A DNA stretch of 64,000 nucleotides, taken from NCBI GenBank assembly GCA_027422505.1, contig JAPQWV010000739.1:124001-188000 (forward strand), in the 5' to 3' direction. Under the pieces are notes generated by a model, which saw only the letters and a list, made by a program, of their open reading frames with translations, made no database searches and was not told the origin of the DNA. Position numbers and translations under genes: made by a program. This stretch comes from Craterostigma plantagineum (lineage: Eukaryota; Streptophyta; Magnoliopsida; Lamiales; Linderniaceae). Of this stretch, positions 1 through 10,303 are shown one piece after another. The number at the start of each line of letters is the position of its first letter. Within the stretch, counting starts at the first letter, position 1.

Positions 1-587
1 CAATCTAAGGAATCCTTGTAGGGCGGCTCGACTAGCTTCCTACAAAATCAAGACAATTAATTCAACAGAAGCATTGCAACGTAAGAAAGAAACACGTATT
101 GGTTGGTTCAAATGGACAGAAAATCCCTCAGTTTGGTTCATCTGCTGTAGAGATTTTAAGCACACACTCATTCAATTTCTCAAAAGAATCACCAGAAAAG
201 CTCGCAAAACATCGTTACCCACTAAAATCGAACAAACCCCCACACCAACAAAACCGTAAAATAGCCTGAAAACGAAGGGCATTCTATCAAACAGTTGGCG
301 TCCATGACGACATCTCACCTCATGGTATCAATCAAGGTACCGCCGGACAGAACGACGGAGAAAGAGCCCTTCTGTTTGACGTATTTATCCGACAGATCGG
401 CGACGTACTTTGCGAGAGCCTCGGCGACATCTTCCTCGGAATCGAATTTCCGTACTTTGGCCATGGTTTCTTGTTTAGCGCCTGAAAAAGCCCTCGAAGC
501 TACGTAGCTGATGATCTTACTCAATATGATTGCTACGACTGTACTGCCAAATACTAACACGTACACATTGTTTTTCAGCGTCGCCAT
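1..587 (-). CDS. PGL: 6-phosphogluconolactonase, 5' part (exons 1-2, partial)
   Basis: Hydrolyses 6-phosphogluconolactone in the oxidative pentose phosphate pathway (family knowledge). Exon 1 is 587-319 and exon 2 is 39 to beyond the window edge. The donor is AG|GTGAGA at 319/318 and the acceptor is TTTTGTAG|G at 40/39, giving a 279-bp intron. Splicing keeps the frame and joins SGGTLIDTMR to KLVEPPYKDSLDW, the typical sugar-phosphate-binding start of plant 6PGL. Residues about 45-75 (EEDVAEALAKYVADLS) also fit. The start at 587 gives an N-terminal hydrophobic segment (residues 8-28) that cytosolic 6PGLs lack. A second in-frame Met lies at MAKVRKF, about residue 42, so either start is possible. 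The active-site region is outside the window. Confidence 0.88.
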
Positions 588-1097
588 TTTTTTCTTTTTG
601 TTTTTTTTTTTTTTGCACGGTGACTGTTAAAATTCGCAATTGTAAAAAAATAAGATATTTCAGGGCATTTATTCGTCTAGTACTTTTAGCAAAGCATTAA
701 TTAATTATTAGTGGATGTTTTAATAAATTATAAAAATAGAGTGGGGTGGTTATTATGGGTTTTAAAGCTGCATAAGTTTTTTTAATAATAGATATACTAA
801 AAATAGAATGAGGTATTTTTTTATGATTTAATAGGCTCTTTATTTTTTAATGATAATTAAAGTATAAAAAATTTGATTGGTAATAGACCAATTGACAGTT
901 TATCCTCCATACGCTCTTTATATAATATATACTAGTACTTTTTCACACACTCTGTGTGTGCTTTGAATTTAGTTATATTTTACGTTACTCTTAATTTTGA
1001 ATTTATTTTTTTTTAATATCAAATAGATGAAATAAAATGCTTAACTATATAAAAGAAAAGCTGATGTTTAGGGATGTATGTATAATAATAAAAAGCA
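588..1097. other. AT-rich intergenic stretch with duplicated motif
   Basis: No gene is visible. A T-rich tract (about 588-615) lies directly upstream of the phosphogluconolactonase start. A stretch around 889-965 (CAGTTTAT, then ACTAGTACT, then a CACACTCTGTGTGTGC block) recurs imperfectly at about 1419-1490. This suggests two copies of a small repeat on either side of the Stowaway-like element. Confidence 0.5.
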
Positions 1098-1344
1098 CTC
1101 CCTCCAATTTTGTTTACATGTCGTTTTAGTTCTGTAATTTTGTTTCTAATTGGATGTCGTTTTACAGATTGCAATACAAATATTATCATATTTTCAGTTT
1201 TACCCTTTTTCACTCTTTTCAATTAATAAATGGAAAGTAAGTATATTAAATAGGCTTTGCAATTAATTAGGAGTATATTAGACATTTTATTCTATTTCTT
1301 AATATAAGTGAAAAAATCTTAAATGTTAATAAAATCGGAGGGAG
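1098..1344. mobile_element. Stowaway-like MITE
   Basis: A 247-bp AT-rich, non-coding segment bounded by inverted repeats CTCCCTCCAATTTT (left) and AAAATCGGAGGGAG (right), 13 of 14 matching. CTCCCTCC is the classic Stowaway (Tc1/Mariner) terminus. The right flank is TA; the left flank is CA, so the TA target duplication has one change. The small AT-rich length fits the family. Confidence 0.85.
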
Positions 1345-1735
1345 TATGACAGTAACATGGAAAATATTAAAGTAATTAATAAAAGAGATCAAATTGCAAA
1401 TAAATATGACAGAGAAAATTGGCAGTTTATATCCACCACACACCCTTCTATAATAGATACTAGTACTATCGGCACACTATGTGTGTGCTTAATATAATTA
1501 TTTTAAGTTTTGTTTTGAAATTTATAATTTATGTTTAGTAGCTGAAATATAATTTTTATATATAGAAGTATAATAGCTAAAATAGAGGGGTTAAATGTAA
1601 TAATTATTAATGAAACTAGAAGTAGATATAAATTGTAAATATTTTAAAATAGAGAGATTAAATTGTAAATATTTTATAAACCAAATTAACAGTTAATAGT
1701 CATTATCATCGTTAATATAATAGTTAGATATAGAT

Positions 1736-1791
1736 TAATCAAAATCTGACATCGAATCGAATTCTCTTTGTTGGGCAAGCACGCAAGTAAT
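1736..1791 (+). repeat. Left copy of ~55-bp direct repeat flanking the 1792-6388 segment
   Basis: Matches 6389-6442 over its whole length, including CAAAATCTGACATCGAAT and TTGTTGGGCAAGCACGCAAG, with a few substitutions and a small indel near the middle. It is much longer than a transposase target duplication, so it may be a segmental duplication or a local recombination product. Confidence 0.85.
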
Positions 1792-2306
1792 TTAATCAAG
1801 GAGAATTTTATGTCAGGCCTTGATAATCTTTGAACTTTCTGTTCAGGCCCTGTCAGAAAAGGAGTTAGTTTAGAGGACCTACTTTCTGTAAAATTCGAGT
1901 ATAGGACCAAAAAATGTTATTTGACGAAAATACCCTTACTAAAATGTTTTTTCATTCTTTATTTTTTTCCAGCGAAAGTCTATACGTGTTGCTCGTGGTC
2001 TTATATGGAGCGATACTTCTACTTCATTTTATGTTACTAAGTTACACCATATTGTTCCTATGTAACAACGACACGTTACTCTCTAATGATATTGTGTTAC
2101 GTTTCTATTGCAAAATATTATCAACAGAACATTTTTTATTTAATGATCGAACTCATTTTTCTTGCACTGAATCGGCACAAAATAATCCGACTGCCCCATC
2201 CAACCGATTTCGACATGTCACGTTGGATTCATGATGATATTGACGGCGTACGAGGTAGATTTTGCTTGTCTAATTAGGGTGCAAATTCGAGAACATGATT
2301 GTAAAT

Positions 2307-3860
2307 TGAATCTAGAATTCGACATAAATTGCAAGTAATCTGTTTAAATTCGAGGTACCCATGAGAAATCGAGGTCTATTTTACCTTAGTGAGTTAATAA
2401 CGCCGAGATTTATGCACTTTTCGTCCGTTTTTAGTGTCGTTTGTGATTTTCGTTATATTCCCTCCGATCCATTGCTTGTATACAGAATGTGTTATTTACA
2501 ACAGATAATGCGTTATTACCTTTCAGCGACGTGTTACTACAAAGTCAACATTTGTTATTAACCATAAGACATTTGTTATTTTTTTGCTATGTTGTAAGTA
2601 TTTCTTTTTTACACGATTTAGGGAAAATATAATATCCCTTTCTTGCAACTAATCGCTATAAATTCGAGGTACCCATGAGAAATTGAGGTCTATTTTACCA
2701 TATTGAGTTAACAACGCCGAGATTTATTCACTTTTCATCCGTTTTTAGTGTCGTTTGTGATTTTTGTAAAATCCCTCCGGTCCATTGCTTGTATACAGAA
2801 TGTGTTATTTACAACAGATAATGCGTTATTACCTTTCAGTGACGTATTACTACTAAGTCAACATTTGTTATTAACCATAAGAAATTTGTTATTTTTTGCT
2901 ATGTTATAAGTATTTCTTTTTTACACGATTTAGGAAAAATAGATTATCCGTTTCTTGCAATTAATCCGTATAAATTCGAGGTACCCATGAGAAATTGAGG
3001 TCTATTTTACCTTATTGAGTTAATAACGCTGAGATTTATGCACTTTTCATCCGTTTTTAGTGTCGTTTGTGATTTTCGTTATATTTCTCCCGATCCATTG
3101 CTTGTATACAGAATGTGTTATTTACGACAGATAATGCGTTATTACCTTCCAGCGACGTGTTACTACTAAGTCAACATTTGTTATTAACCATAAGACATTT
3201 GTTATGTTTTGTTATGTTATAAGTATTTCGTTTTTACACGATTTTAGAAAAATATAATATCTGTTTCTTGCAACTAATCGGTATAAATTCGAGTTACCCA
3301 TGAGAAATTGATGTCTATTTTACTTAATGAGTCAATAATGCGGAGATTTATGCAGTTTTCATCAGTTTTTTAGTGTCGTTTGTGATTTTCGTTTTATTCC
3401 TTTCGATCCATTAATTGTATACAGAATGTGTTATTTACGACAAACAATGCGTTATTACCTTTCAGTGACGTGTTACTTCTAAGTCAACGTTTGTTATTGA
3501 CCATAAGACATTTGTTATTTTTTGCTATGTTATAAGTATTTCCTTTTTACACGACTTTTGGAAAATATAATATTCATTTCTTGCAACTAATCGATATAAA
3601 TTCGAGGTACCCATGAGATATTGAGGTCTATTTTACCTTATTGAGTCAATAACGCGGAGATTTATGCAGTTTTCATCTGTTTTTTAGTGCCGTTTGTGAT
3701 TTTCGTTTTATGGCTTTCGATCCGTTATTTGTATACAGAATGTGTTATCTACGACAAACAAGGCGTTATTACCTTTCAGCGATGTGTTACTTCTAAGTCA
3801 ATATTTGTTATTATCTATAAGGCATTTGTTATGTTTTTCTATATTCGTTATTTCTAACGA
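2307..3860 (+). repeat. Tandem repeat block 1, ~312-bp monomer
   Basis: The marker CGAGGTACCCATGAG recurs at 2351, 2665, 2977, 3290 and 3603, a spacing of 312-314 bp, so about five monomers are present. Each monomer also carries TGTATACAGAATGTGTTA, then GCGTTATTACC and TTTGTTATTA. The block begins with AATCTAGAATTCGACATAAA, the same left border as block 2. Monomers differ by scattered substitutions. Open frames here are short and incidental. Confidence 0.92.
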
Positions 3861-4100
3861 TTAAAGCTGCAATTACATATACACTTATACCTGTTATTAG
3901 AAGGAACACTTGTGTTTATAGTTTAGGCGGGAATCTTAATTTTCAGCGTACTGTTGGGAGGGAATTTCAGGGGACTATTGGCGGGAATATCAATTTTTTG
4001 CTTAAAGGGTCCATAAAATAATGTGTTACAGTTATGAAGTAAAGCGTTACCAATTTGAGTTTTCAGAATAGGGTTTCTATGTTTAGTGTTTAAAGTTTTA

Positions 4101-4196
4101 AATTAGGGTTTGAGGTTTGGGGTTAGGGGTTCGGGGTTTGGGGGTTCAAGGTTTGGGGTTTTGGGGTTCGGGTTTTGGATTTAGGGTTTAGGGTTA
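4101..4196 (+). repeat. Degenerate telomere-like (TTTAGGG-type) stretch
   Basis: A G/T-rich tract of variants of the plant telomere unit, such as TTAGGGTTTGAGG, TTTGGGGTTAGGGG and finally ATTTAGGGTTTAGGG. It lies between the two satellite blocks. It is interstitial and degenerate, not an array of perfect units. Confidence 0.8.
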
Positions 4197-4973
4197 TGTT
4201 TTATAAATGTTGCTTGTGATATAATGTCGAACTTAGAGCTGTTTCGTGATATAATTTTTAATGTTACATTACACATATGAAGTATACTCTATGTTTGCAA
4301 CGAAGGGGACCTTGGTTACATGACAAACAACCACAACACTAGACCATTAACCTCATCGTCAATAAAATTTGATTTGTCAGTGAGTTTTTTGGTTTAAATT
4401 CATCAAATTATATATTTTCCTTTATGAAAATCTTACACCTTCTGGAATAAGTGCATCAACGATCGAAATTATCGAATTGGTGAAGTGTTATTGACAACAA
4501 TATAATCCGTTATCAGTCCACTATTTTGTGTTATAACGTAAGTTTTTCTTGATTTCGCTAATATAAGGAAGAGGTATTTTATTCTGAAAATGTGTTAATA
4601 CATAACGGGTCAATCATGGTGGTATTCACTGACCACGCAGAACCATCCAGATGCATGACGAAGCTTCTCGAAAATTCCGAACTATGTGTTATCAGCATAG
4701 ATCAATCCGTCATGACAATATGTCCATATGTTATCAGTTATCATCTTTGTGTTATGACGTAAGTTTTTGTTTGTTTGATCATAGTTTTCACTAATAAAAC
4801 ACAAACCTTAACACTACATTAAATTGACTTTTACACTATTGTTTAGTGCTAAGATGCACGATCAAATTGACTTTATTAACACCACGGTTCAATATTAACA
4901 TCGTGATTTTTAGTCGATTGGCCAATAACACAGACATTTATGCGGTTTTTAGTGTATTGAGAATATAATGGAA

Positions 4974-5875
4974 AATCGAATCTAGATTTCGACATAAATT
5001 GCAAGTAATCGGTATAAATTCGACGTACCCATGAGAAATTGAGGTCTATTTTACCTTATTGAGTCAATAACGACGAGATTTATGCAGTTTTCATCTGTTT
5101 TTAGTGTCGTTTGTGATTTTTCTTCTTTTTCCCCGATCCATTAGTTGTATACAGAATGTGTTATTTACGATAGTCAAAGTGTTATTACCTTTTAGCGACG
5201 TGTTACTTCTAAGTTAACATTTGTTATTAACCATAAGACATTTGTTTTTTTTTGCTTTGTTATAAGTATTTATTTTTTACACGATTTGGGGAAAAGACAA
5301 TATCCGTTTCTTGCAACTAATCGGTATAAATTCGAGGTACCCATGAGAAATTGAGGTCTATTTTACCTTATTGAGTCAATAACGACGAGATTTATGCAGT
5401 TTTCATCTGTTTTTAGTGATGTTTGTGATTTTCGATCTTTTCCCCCATCCATTGGTTGTATACAGAATGTGTTATTTACGACAGACAAAGTGTTATTACC
5501 TTTTAGCGGCATGTTACTTCTAAGTTAACATTTGTTATTAACCATAAGACATTTGTTATTTTTTGCTATGTTATAAGTATTTCTTTTTACACGATTTGGG
5601 AAAATACAATATCCGTTTCTTACAACTAATCGGTATAAATTCGAGGTACCCATGAGAAATTGGGGTCTATTTTACATTACTGAGTCAATAACGACGAGAT
5701 TTATGCAGTTTTCATTTTGTTTGCTGTCGTTTGTGATTTTCGTTCATTTTCTCACGATCCATTGGTTGTATACAGAATGTGTTATTTATGACAAACAAGG
5801 CGTTATTACCTTTCAGTGATGTGTTATTTCTTGTCAACATTTGTTATTATCCTTAAGACATTTGTTATTTTTGCG
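4974..5875 (+). repeat. Tandem repeat block 2, ~312-bp monomer
   Basis: The same monomer as block 1 begins at marker positions 5021, 5333 and 5642 (spacing 312 and 309 bp), giving about three units. The left border (AATCTAGATTTCGACATAAA) matches that of block 1, so the two blocks probably arose by duplication of a block rather than independently. The intervening ~1.1 kb is different and includes the telomere-like tract. Confidence 0.9.
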
Positions 5876-6004
5876 AAACTTATCAACATTCATATCAAAT
5901 TGACGATAATTTCAACATATCCGGTCATAACAACTGCAATCTTAGCAATATCTTTGATTTGGGTTTATCACATGTAATAATATCGATAGTTGCCTGGTTA
6001 AATC

Positions 6005-6165
6005 CATTTAAATCTCTGTTGCGGATCTCACGAGCGCGACGGTGTCGGGACGGAATCTGTGCGGCTTCTTGAAACCGCCGGTTGCCGGAGCCGACTTCCT
6101 CACGGCCTTGCTGGCAAGCTGCTTCCTCCAGGCGATTTGCGAGCGGTTTACTTCGTGCGAGCCAT
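6005..6165 (-). pseudogene. Histone H3 fragment, broken
   Basis: From an ATG at 6165 the minus strand reads MARTK, a stop in place of Gln5, then TARKS. After a short deletion and frame change it continues [18 protein letters not shown] and [14 protein letters not shown], then a second frame change to REIR. This covers about the first 53 residues of histone H3, ending before the globular core. Alanine before TGG resembles plant H3.1 rather than H3.3. One in-frame stop and at least two frame changes make it a pseudogene. Its place inside a putative MULE suggests a captured fragment. Confidence 0.88.
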
Positions 6166-6388
6166 GAAAATACATGGTAGAAGAAATTTGGGTTTCGTTG
6201 CTTGTAGAAGATGATGGCATAATAGAGTAATTTCAATAGATTATAAAGGGTAAATGCATCTTATCGCATGAATTAGGTCTTTTTCTCTAATGTTTTCAAA
6301 ATATAGGTCCTTGTCACTAAAGTAAACTTGAATAGGGCCTGAATCACAATGAAAAGTGAAAATAGGGCATGAATCATAATTAACCCTT

Positions 6389-6442
6389 TAATCAAAATCT
6401 GACATCGAATAGTGCTCTTTGTTGGGCAAGCACGCAAGTAAT
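6389..6442 (+). repeat. Right copy of ~55-bp direct repeat
   Basis: Partner of 1736-1791. It differs mainly in a 3-base indel and a few substitutions after ATCGAAT. Confidence 0.85.
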
Positions 6443-6587
6443 ATCCCCCGCGTCAAATTGTTATTTGATGATTTTGTACTTTCCCTTTTCTTTTTTATTT
6501 TAGAGATATTACATATAAGTTAATTGACTTTACTTCATTACGGACTTGTGCTCCTTATTATGATTTGACATGTGACATATTAATTTA

Positions 6588-7253
6588 GGGGGTCTTTGTT
6601 TTGGGGTGATATTCCAAGACATCATCGTGATCCTCTCGTTTACCACTTATCACTGTGTTTGTTTAGTCTAGGTGATGAGTCATCACGGAATGATGGATCA
6701 CCTATGTGATGAAAATGGAGTGATATTTCATATTTCAGATCACCCCAAAAAATCTAGGTGATCCAATATCAGGGTGATGAGGTGATCTAGCTAACTTTTT
6801 AATGGACGAGAATACCCCTCATATTTTAACATTATTACTTTATATGCCATTATAAATATAATTACATGATTAACATAATTAAATTTTAAAAATATTTCAG
6901 TTATTTAAAAATAGTAACTTATATTTAAAAAAGTATAAATACAAATAATTGTTATAAATTGAATGTATATTCTAATATATTAATGATTATCACATAAAAT
7001 ATCACCTTAAAAAAATTTAACACATTATTTAAGTCATATGTATAGGGTCAAATATGACATTTATACGTCACCCTACACATCACAGTGATTAAAAAAACAG
7101 AATACTTCAATATCACGTTGATCTGCAAAATGAAATATCACCTTAAAACAAACATACTAATGACATATCACCTTAATCCACATTCCGGTGATACCCACAT
7201 CACCGTGATGTGCGTATCACCGTAATGTTGGATCACCTGAAACAAACACCCCC
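6588..7253. mobile_element. Tourist / PIF-Harbinger-like MITE
   Basis: A 666-bp non-coding segment with inverted termini: left GGGGGTCTTTGTTTTGGGGT, and right (as reverse complement) GGGGGTGTTTGTTTCAGGTG. The GGG-GTTTGTTT terminus is typical of PIF/Harbinger MITEs. The flanks are TTA (left) and AAA (right), so the expected 3-bp duplication has decayed. Subterminal parts are rich in inverted GGTGAT/ATCACC motifs, which would let the element fold back. Confidence 0.65.
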
Positions 7254-8052
7254 AAAGTTTAATGAATTTATTGGCTGTGTAAACAAGGATGAGGCAAGTG
7301 TCATGTTTGGATTGAAATTTAGGTTAAAAAAAACCCAAAGTGGGTAGGAAAGTCTAGTCCATTTCATAATACTCTTTTTTAATATAAGGATTTAAAGAAA
7401 ATATATAATGGTACTACGCAATGCGCTATCGTGTAGTTAATACACGCCATCTATACTCTTTTATTATTAAGTGTGAGGGCTTGATATAATTCGTCAATTA
7501 GTCTGTCAAATTGAAATTCTATTTTCAAAATTAATTAATAAAAAAACCACTCACTATCTTTAATGAATATTTTTAGTTATTTCACCATTAATTTATAATA
7601 AATAATTTTTTATTTATATATGCTTACGCATTGAGTGTGCCAAAAGTACTAGTTATTTTTATCCATTTTTCTAGACATAAAATTCGCATATCGAACCGAG
7701 CAAAAGGAATCTGATCGTGGCAGCTTCATAAATAAGATCATCAGTTCGAATACAATTTGTATCGAGCCCCGTCAGTATCGAATGGAATATGTATTGTAAT
7801 TTCAAAATGCAATCAACGAATATCATCTCTTTTTATTTCATTAAATTTATTGAGAAATTATTGATGACTTTACCGATGCGATTACAATATCACCAAATAG
7901 AAAGTCACCGACATTGCATATTTATATTTTTTGCGTTATAAGTAAATTGCTCGAAATACTCACGACGTCAAACTATTTACGCTACACAAAATCATAAACG
8001 CGACACATAATGCAATACGCCTTTTAAAACACAAATCAACTCTCCCACCAAT
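7254..8052. other. AT-rich intergenic spacer downstream of the HD-Zip gene
   Basis: No open frame, RNA gene or clear repeat boundary was seen. It lies 3' of the HD-Zip gene and probably includes its transcript end, but no polyadenylation site can be fixed. Confidence 0.5.
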
Positions 8053-9264
8053 TCAACCCACATAAAGACTATTGAACAATAGGCCTTCATCATCTTCCCC
8101 AAATCTAAAAACTCCATCTCTTTCTTTTTCCTCAGTTGTCCTAATGCATTCGTACTTTTTCTCCCAATTTTCGTCGTTTGAGTTTGCAACGTATAAGTAA
8201 TCTTTGGCTTCTAGATCTCCGTTGACCCTTTTTTTATTCTCCACAGCATAGCTGAGCTCCTTCAACTGCACATAAGAAAGATTCAACCGTAGGCAACTAA
8301 GGATGCGTTTGGTACTGCATAACCCAACTCCACTCAATTTAATGACGTACGACATTTAAAATTTAAGTGCAGGTAATAGGGGTGTTGGTTTTCCAAAAAG
8401 GATGAAGTAGTGTATAGGAATGTCACATTTTAAACCGAGTTGGGTTATACCAAATGGGTAGTCAGTCAAAAACTATTTCATAGTCTATCTCCTTCTAATA
8501 GCTATCGCAAACTTAAGTAATTATTATATATTATATAATATATAATATATAGAAAAATAATAATTAATTAGATAATTTAATTAGTGATTCATTAATTAAT
8601 ATTTAATTTAATGTCATATTTATTAATAATACATTATTAATGGCATGTTTATACATATTTTTAAATAAATACCAAAATTAATAAACATTTTTTTATAGAT
8701 TAAAATTTTTATAATTTAAATAATAATAATCCATTTTTAAGTGGGTGGACCTGGCTGGACCGGGCGGGCTCCAGTTTTTATGGCCCGCCCGCCCCGCCAA
8801 ATTGACACCGCTACCTATCGTATTACTACAATTCTTTTCTTTTTTTTCTGCATCGAATTATGCGTATCAAACGCACCCTGAAGGAGGGAGAGGCAAGAAA
8901 TAAAGAACGACTCGATCGAGATCACCTGCTTTTCGAGGCGCGATTTTTCCCACCTCATATCTTCCAACTTTGCGTATAGGCCGTCGTACTTTGCTTTGAG
9001 CACTTCGTAATCCCTCTCAATCTCCTTTGATTTTCCCCGAGCCCTTTTGTTCTGAAACCATATCGCCACCTGGCGAGGCTCGAGCCCTAAATCTTCTGCG
9101 ACTTTCTGCTTCTTCTTTTGGTCGAGCTTCGTTTCATGGCTGAATATGATCTCTAACGACTTTATTTGCTCGTGGGCGAATCTTCGGCGGGCTTTGTTTC
9201 TATTGCATTCAGGCTTTTCTTCGTCGTCGGAATTATATGTTTCCATGTCGTCCCTTATTCTCAT
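8053..9264 (-). CDS. HD-Zip class I homeobox-leucine zipper transcription factor
   Basis: A nuclear DNA-binding factor; HD-Zip I proteins bind CAATNATTG-type sites as dimers (family knowledge). Exon 1 is 9264-8926 and exon 2 is 8265-8053. Donor CAG|GTGATC and acceptor TATGTGCAG|TTG join in phase 0. The protein is 183 residues: acidic N-terminus, homeodomain at about 24-80 (KARRRFAHEQIKSLE..., helix 3 QVAIWFQNKRAR), then a zipper with heptad positions L89, L96, M103, L110 and L117. The join across the intron restores the heptad LEKQ-LKEL, which confirms the model. Most like the ATHB-7/ATHB-12 subgroup, but shorter. Oddity: Gly77 replaces the usual Trp in RARWK of helix 3. A second Met (METYNS, residue 7) could be the start. 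The intron is AT-rich and holds a small MITE. Confidence 0.9.
8301..8462. mobile_element. Small MITE in the HD-Zip intron, next to the 3' splice site
   Basis: The left end GCGTTTGGTACTGCATAACC and the right end GGTTATACCAAATGGG are inverted copies (shared core TTTGGTA..ATAACCCAACTC). The element is about 160 bp and non-coding. It starts 35 bp upstream, in gene orientation, of the acceptor at 8266. The class (Tourist-like or hAT-like) is not resolved. Confidence 0.6.
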
Positions 9265-10303
9265 GTGTGGACATCGATTAGGGTTTTGTGTGTGTGTTTA
9301 TATGTATGTGTGTGTATGTAGTTTTTTGATGAGAAGGATGAACACGCAATTATTAGGATGATGTCTCATTAAAGCGCCTAACAACGACAATTGGAGATGT
9401 CTTTGTAATAATGTTTTTCAGATGATGATTTTTTGGTCATCTTTGACGGCTCAAGCATGTGAAGTTCGTTACATGGGGTTAGGTTAAACAGTTGATTTAT
9501 AGGTTTTTTGTCATAACTTTGTTAAGTCACGCTTTTAGTACCTAAGTAAGGCTGTTTCGTTACTTAGTTAGCTGTGTAGGGGGCAAGCATTCTACTTTTG
9601 TTTTATTGATGAAGATTTGCAAGATATGCAATGTGTTTTTGTGGAAGGACTTGGATAATATTAGGAGAAATAAGGTTCAGATTCGTATCAGAATTGAAAT
9701 CACACGGATGATTGTTTTATCATACTAAATTAATAGCTAGGCAAGAAAACGCAAGTCTTACACTACACCGTTAAGCACCAAAAAATATAAATTATCAAAC
9801 GACTACTGCATTCTTCTCAATAATGGAACTGCTTCAGTACTCCAATGTCAATGTTGATGGCGACGGTTTTTGAATTTTTTTGCATTACTGCCACAAACGA
9901 CATCGTCTTCTCAAACGACGTCGGCCTCTCAAGACATAAAGTTTCATTGCTAAATCATGGGAATAAGAGCTCAAAAAATTCTTAGATTAAATAGAAAATT
10001 CCTACATAACATATAGTACTATAACCTAGAATAAGCCAACCGCAATTTAAATCTCAGCACGGACTGATAAACACTTTGTTCTTACATAAACAAATTACAT
10101 ATATTCCTCGTTCACTAAATTCCTGGTAACATCTATAGCTAACTCGCTATGGATTCCTCGTGAAAGAAAAATGACCCAAACCAAGATAGAAGATAAAGAA
10201 TTGCAAAGTTACTCAAATCTTCAAGCACATACAAATAAATTTTAATAATAATAATAAAATAATAATAATGATAATAATATGCGATCGTGCAGAACCGAGA
10301 ACA
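9265..10303. other. Spacer between the HD-Zip promoter side and the CRK 3' end
   Basis: Holds the 5' flank of the HD-Zip gene, with a TG-rich microsatellite at about 9280-9325, and the 3' flank of the kinase gene, with an ATA/ATAATA run at about 10240-10280. No additional gene is visible. Confidence 0.5.

Larger units (their letters stand above)
1792..6388. mobile_element. Probable non-autonomous Mutator-like element carrying satellite blocks and a histone H3 fragment
   Basis: The segment lies between the two ~55-bp direct repeats. Its ends are similar in inverted orientation over about 90 bp: the left end reads TCAGGCC...TTCAGGCCCTGTC...GAGGACCTACTTT, and the reverse complement of the right end reads TCATGCCC...TTCAGGCCCTATTC...AAGGACCTATATT. 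Long degenerate inverted termini and an internal host-gene fragment (H3 at 6005-6165) fit a Pack-MULE. No transposase frame is visible. A clean 9-bp target duplication was not found, so the class is an inference. Confidence 0.45.

Noticed and set aside
2086..2561. Short frames at the left of the satellite block
   Set aside because: They lie in repeat sequence, have no domain, and are not conserved between monomers.
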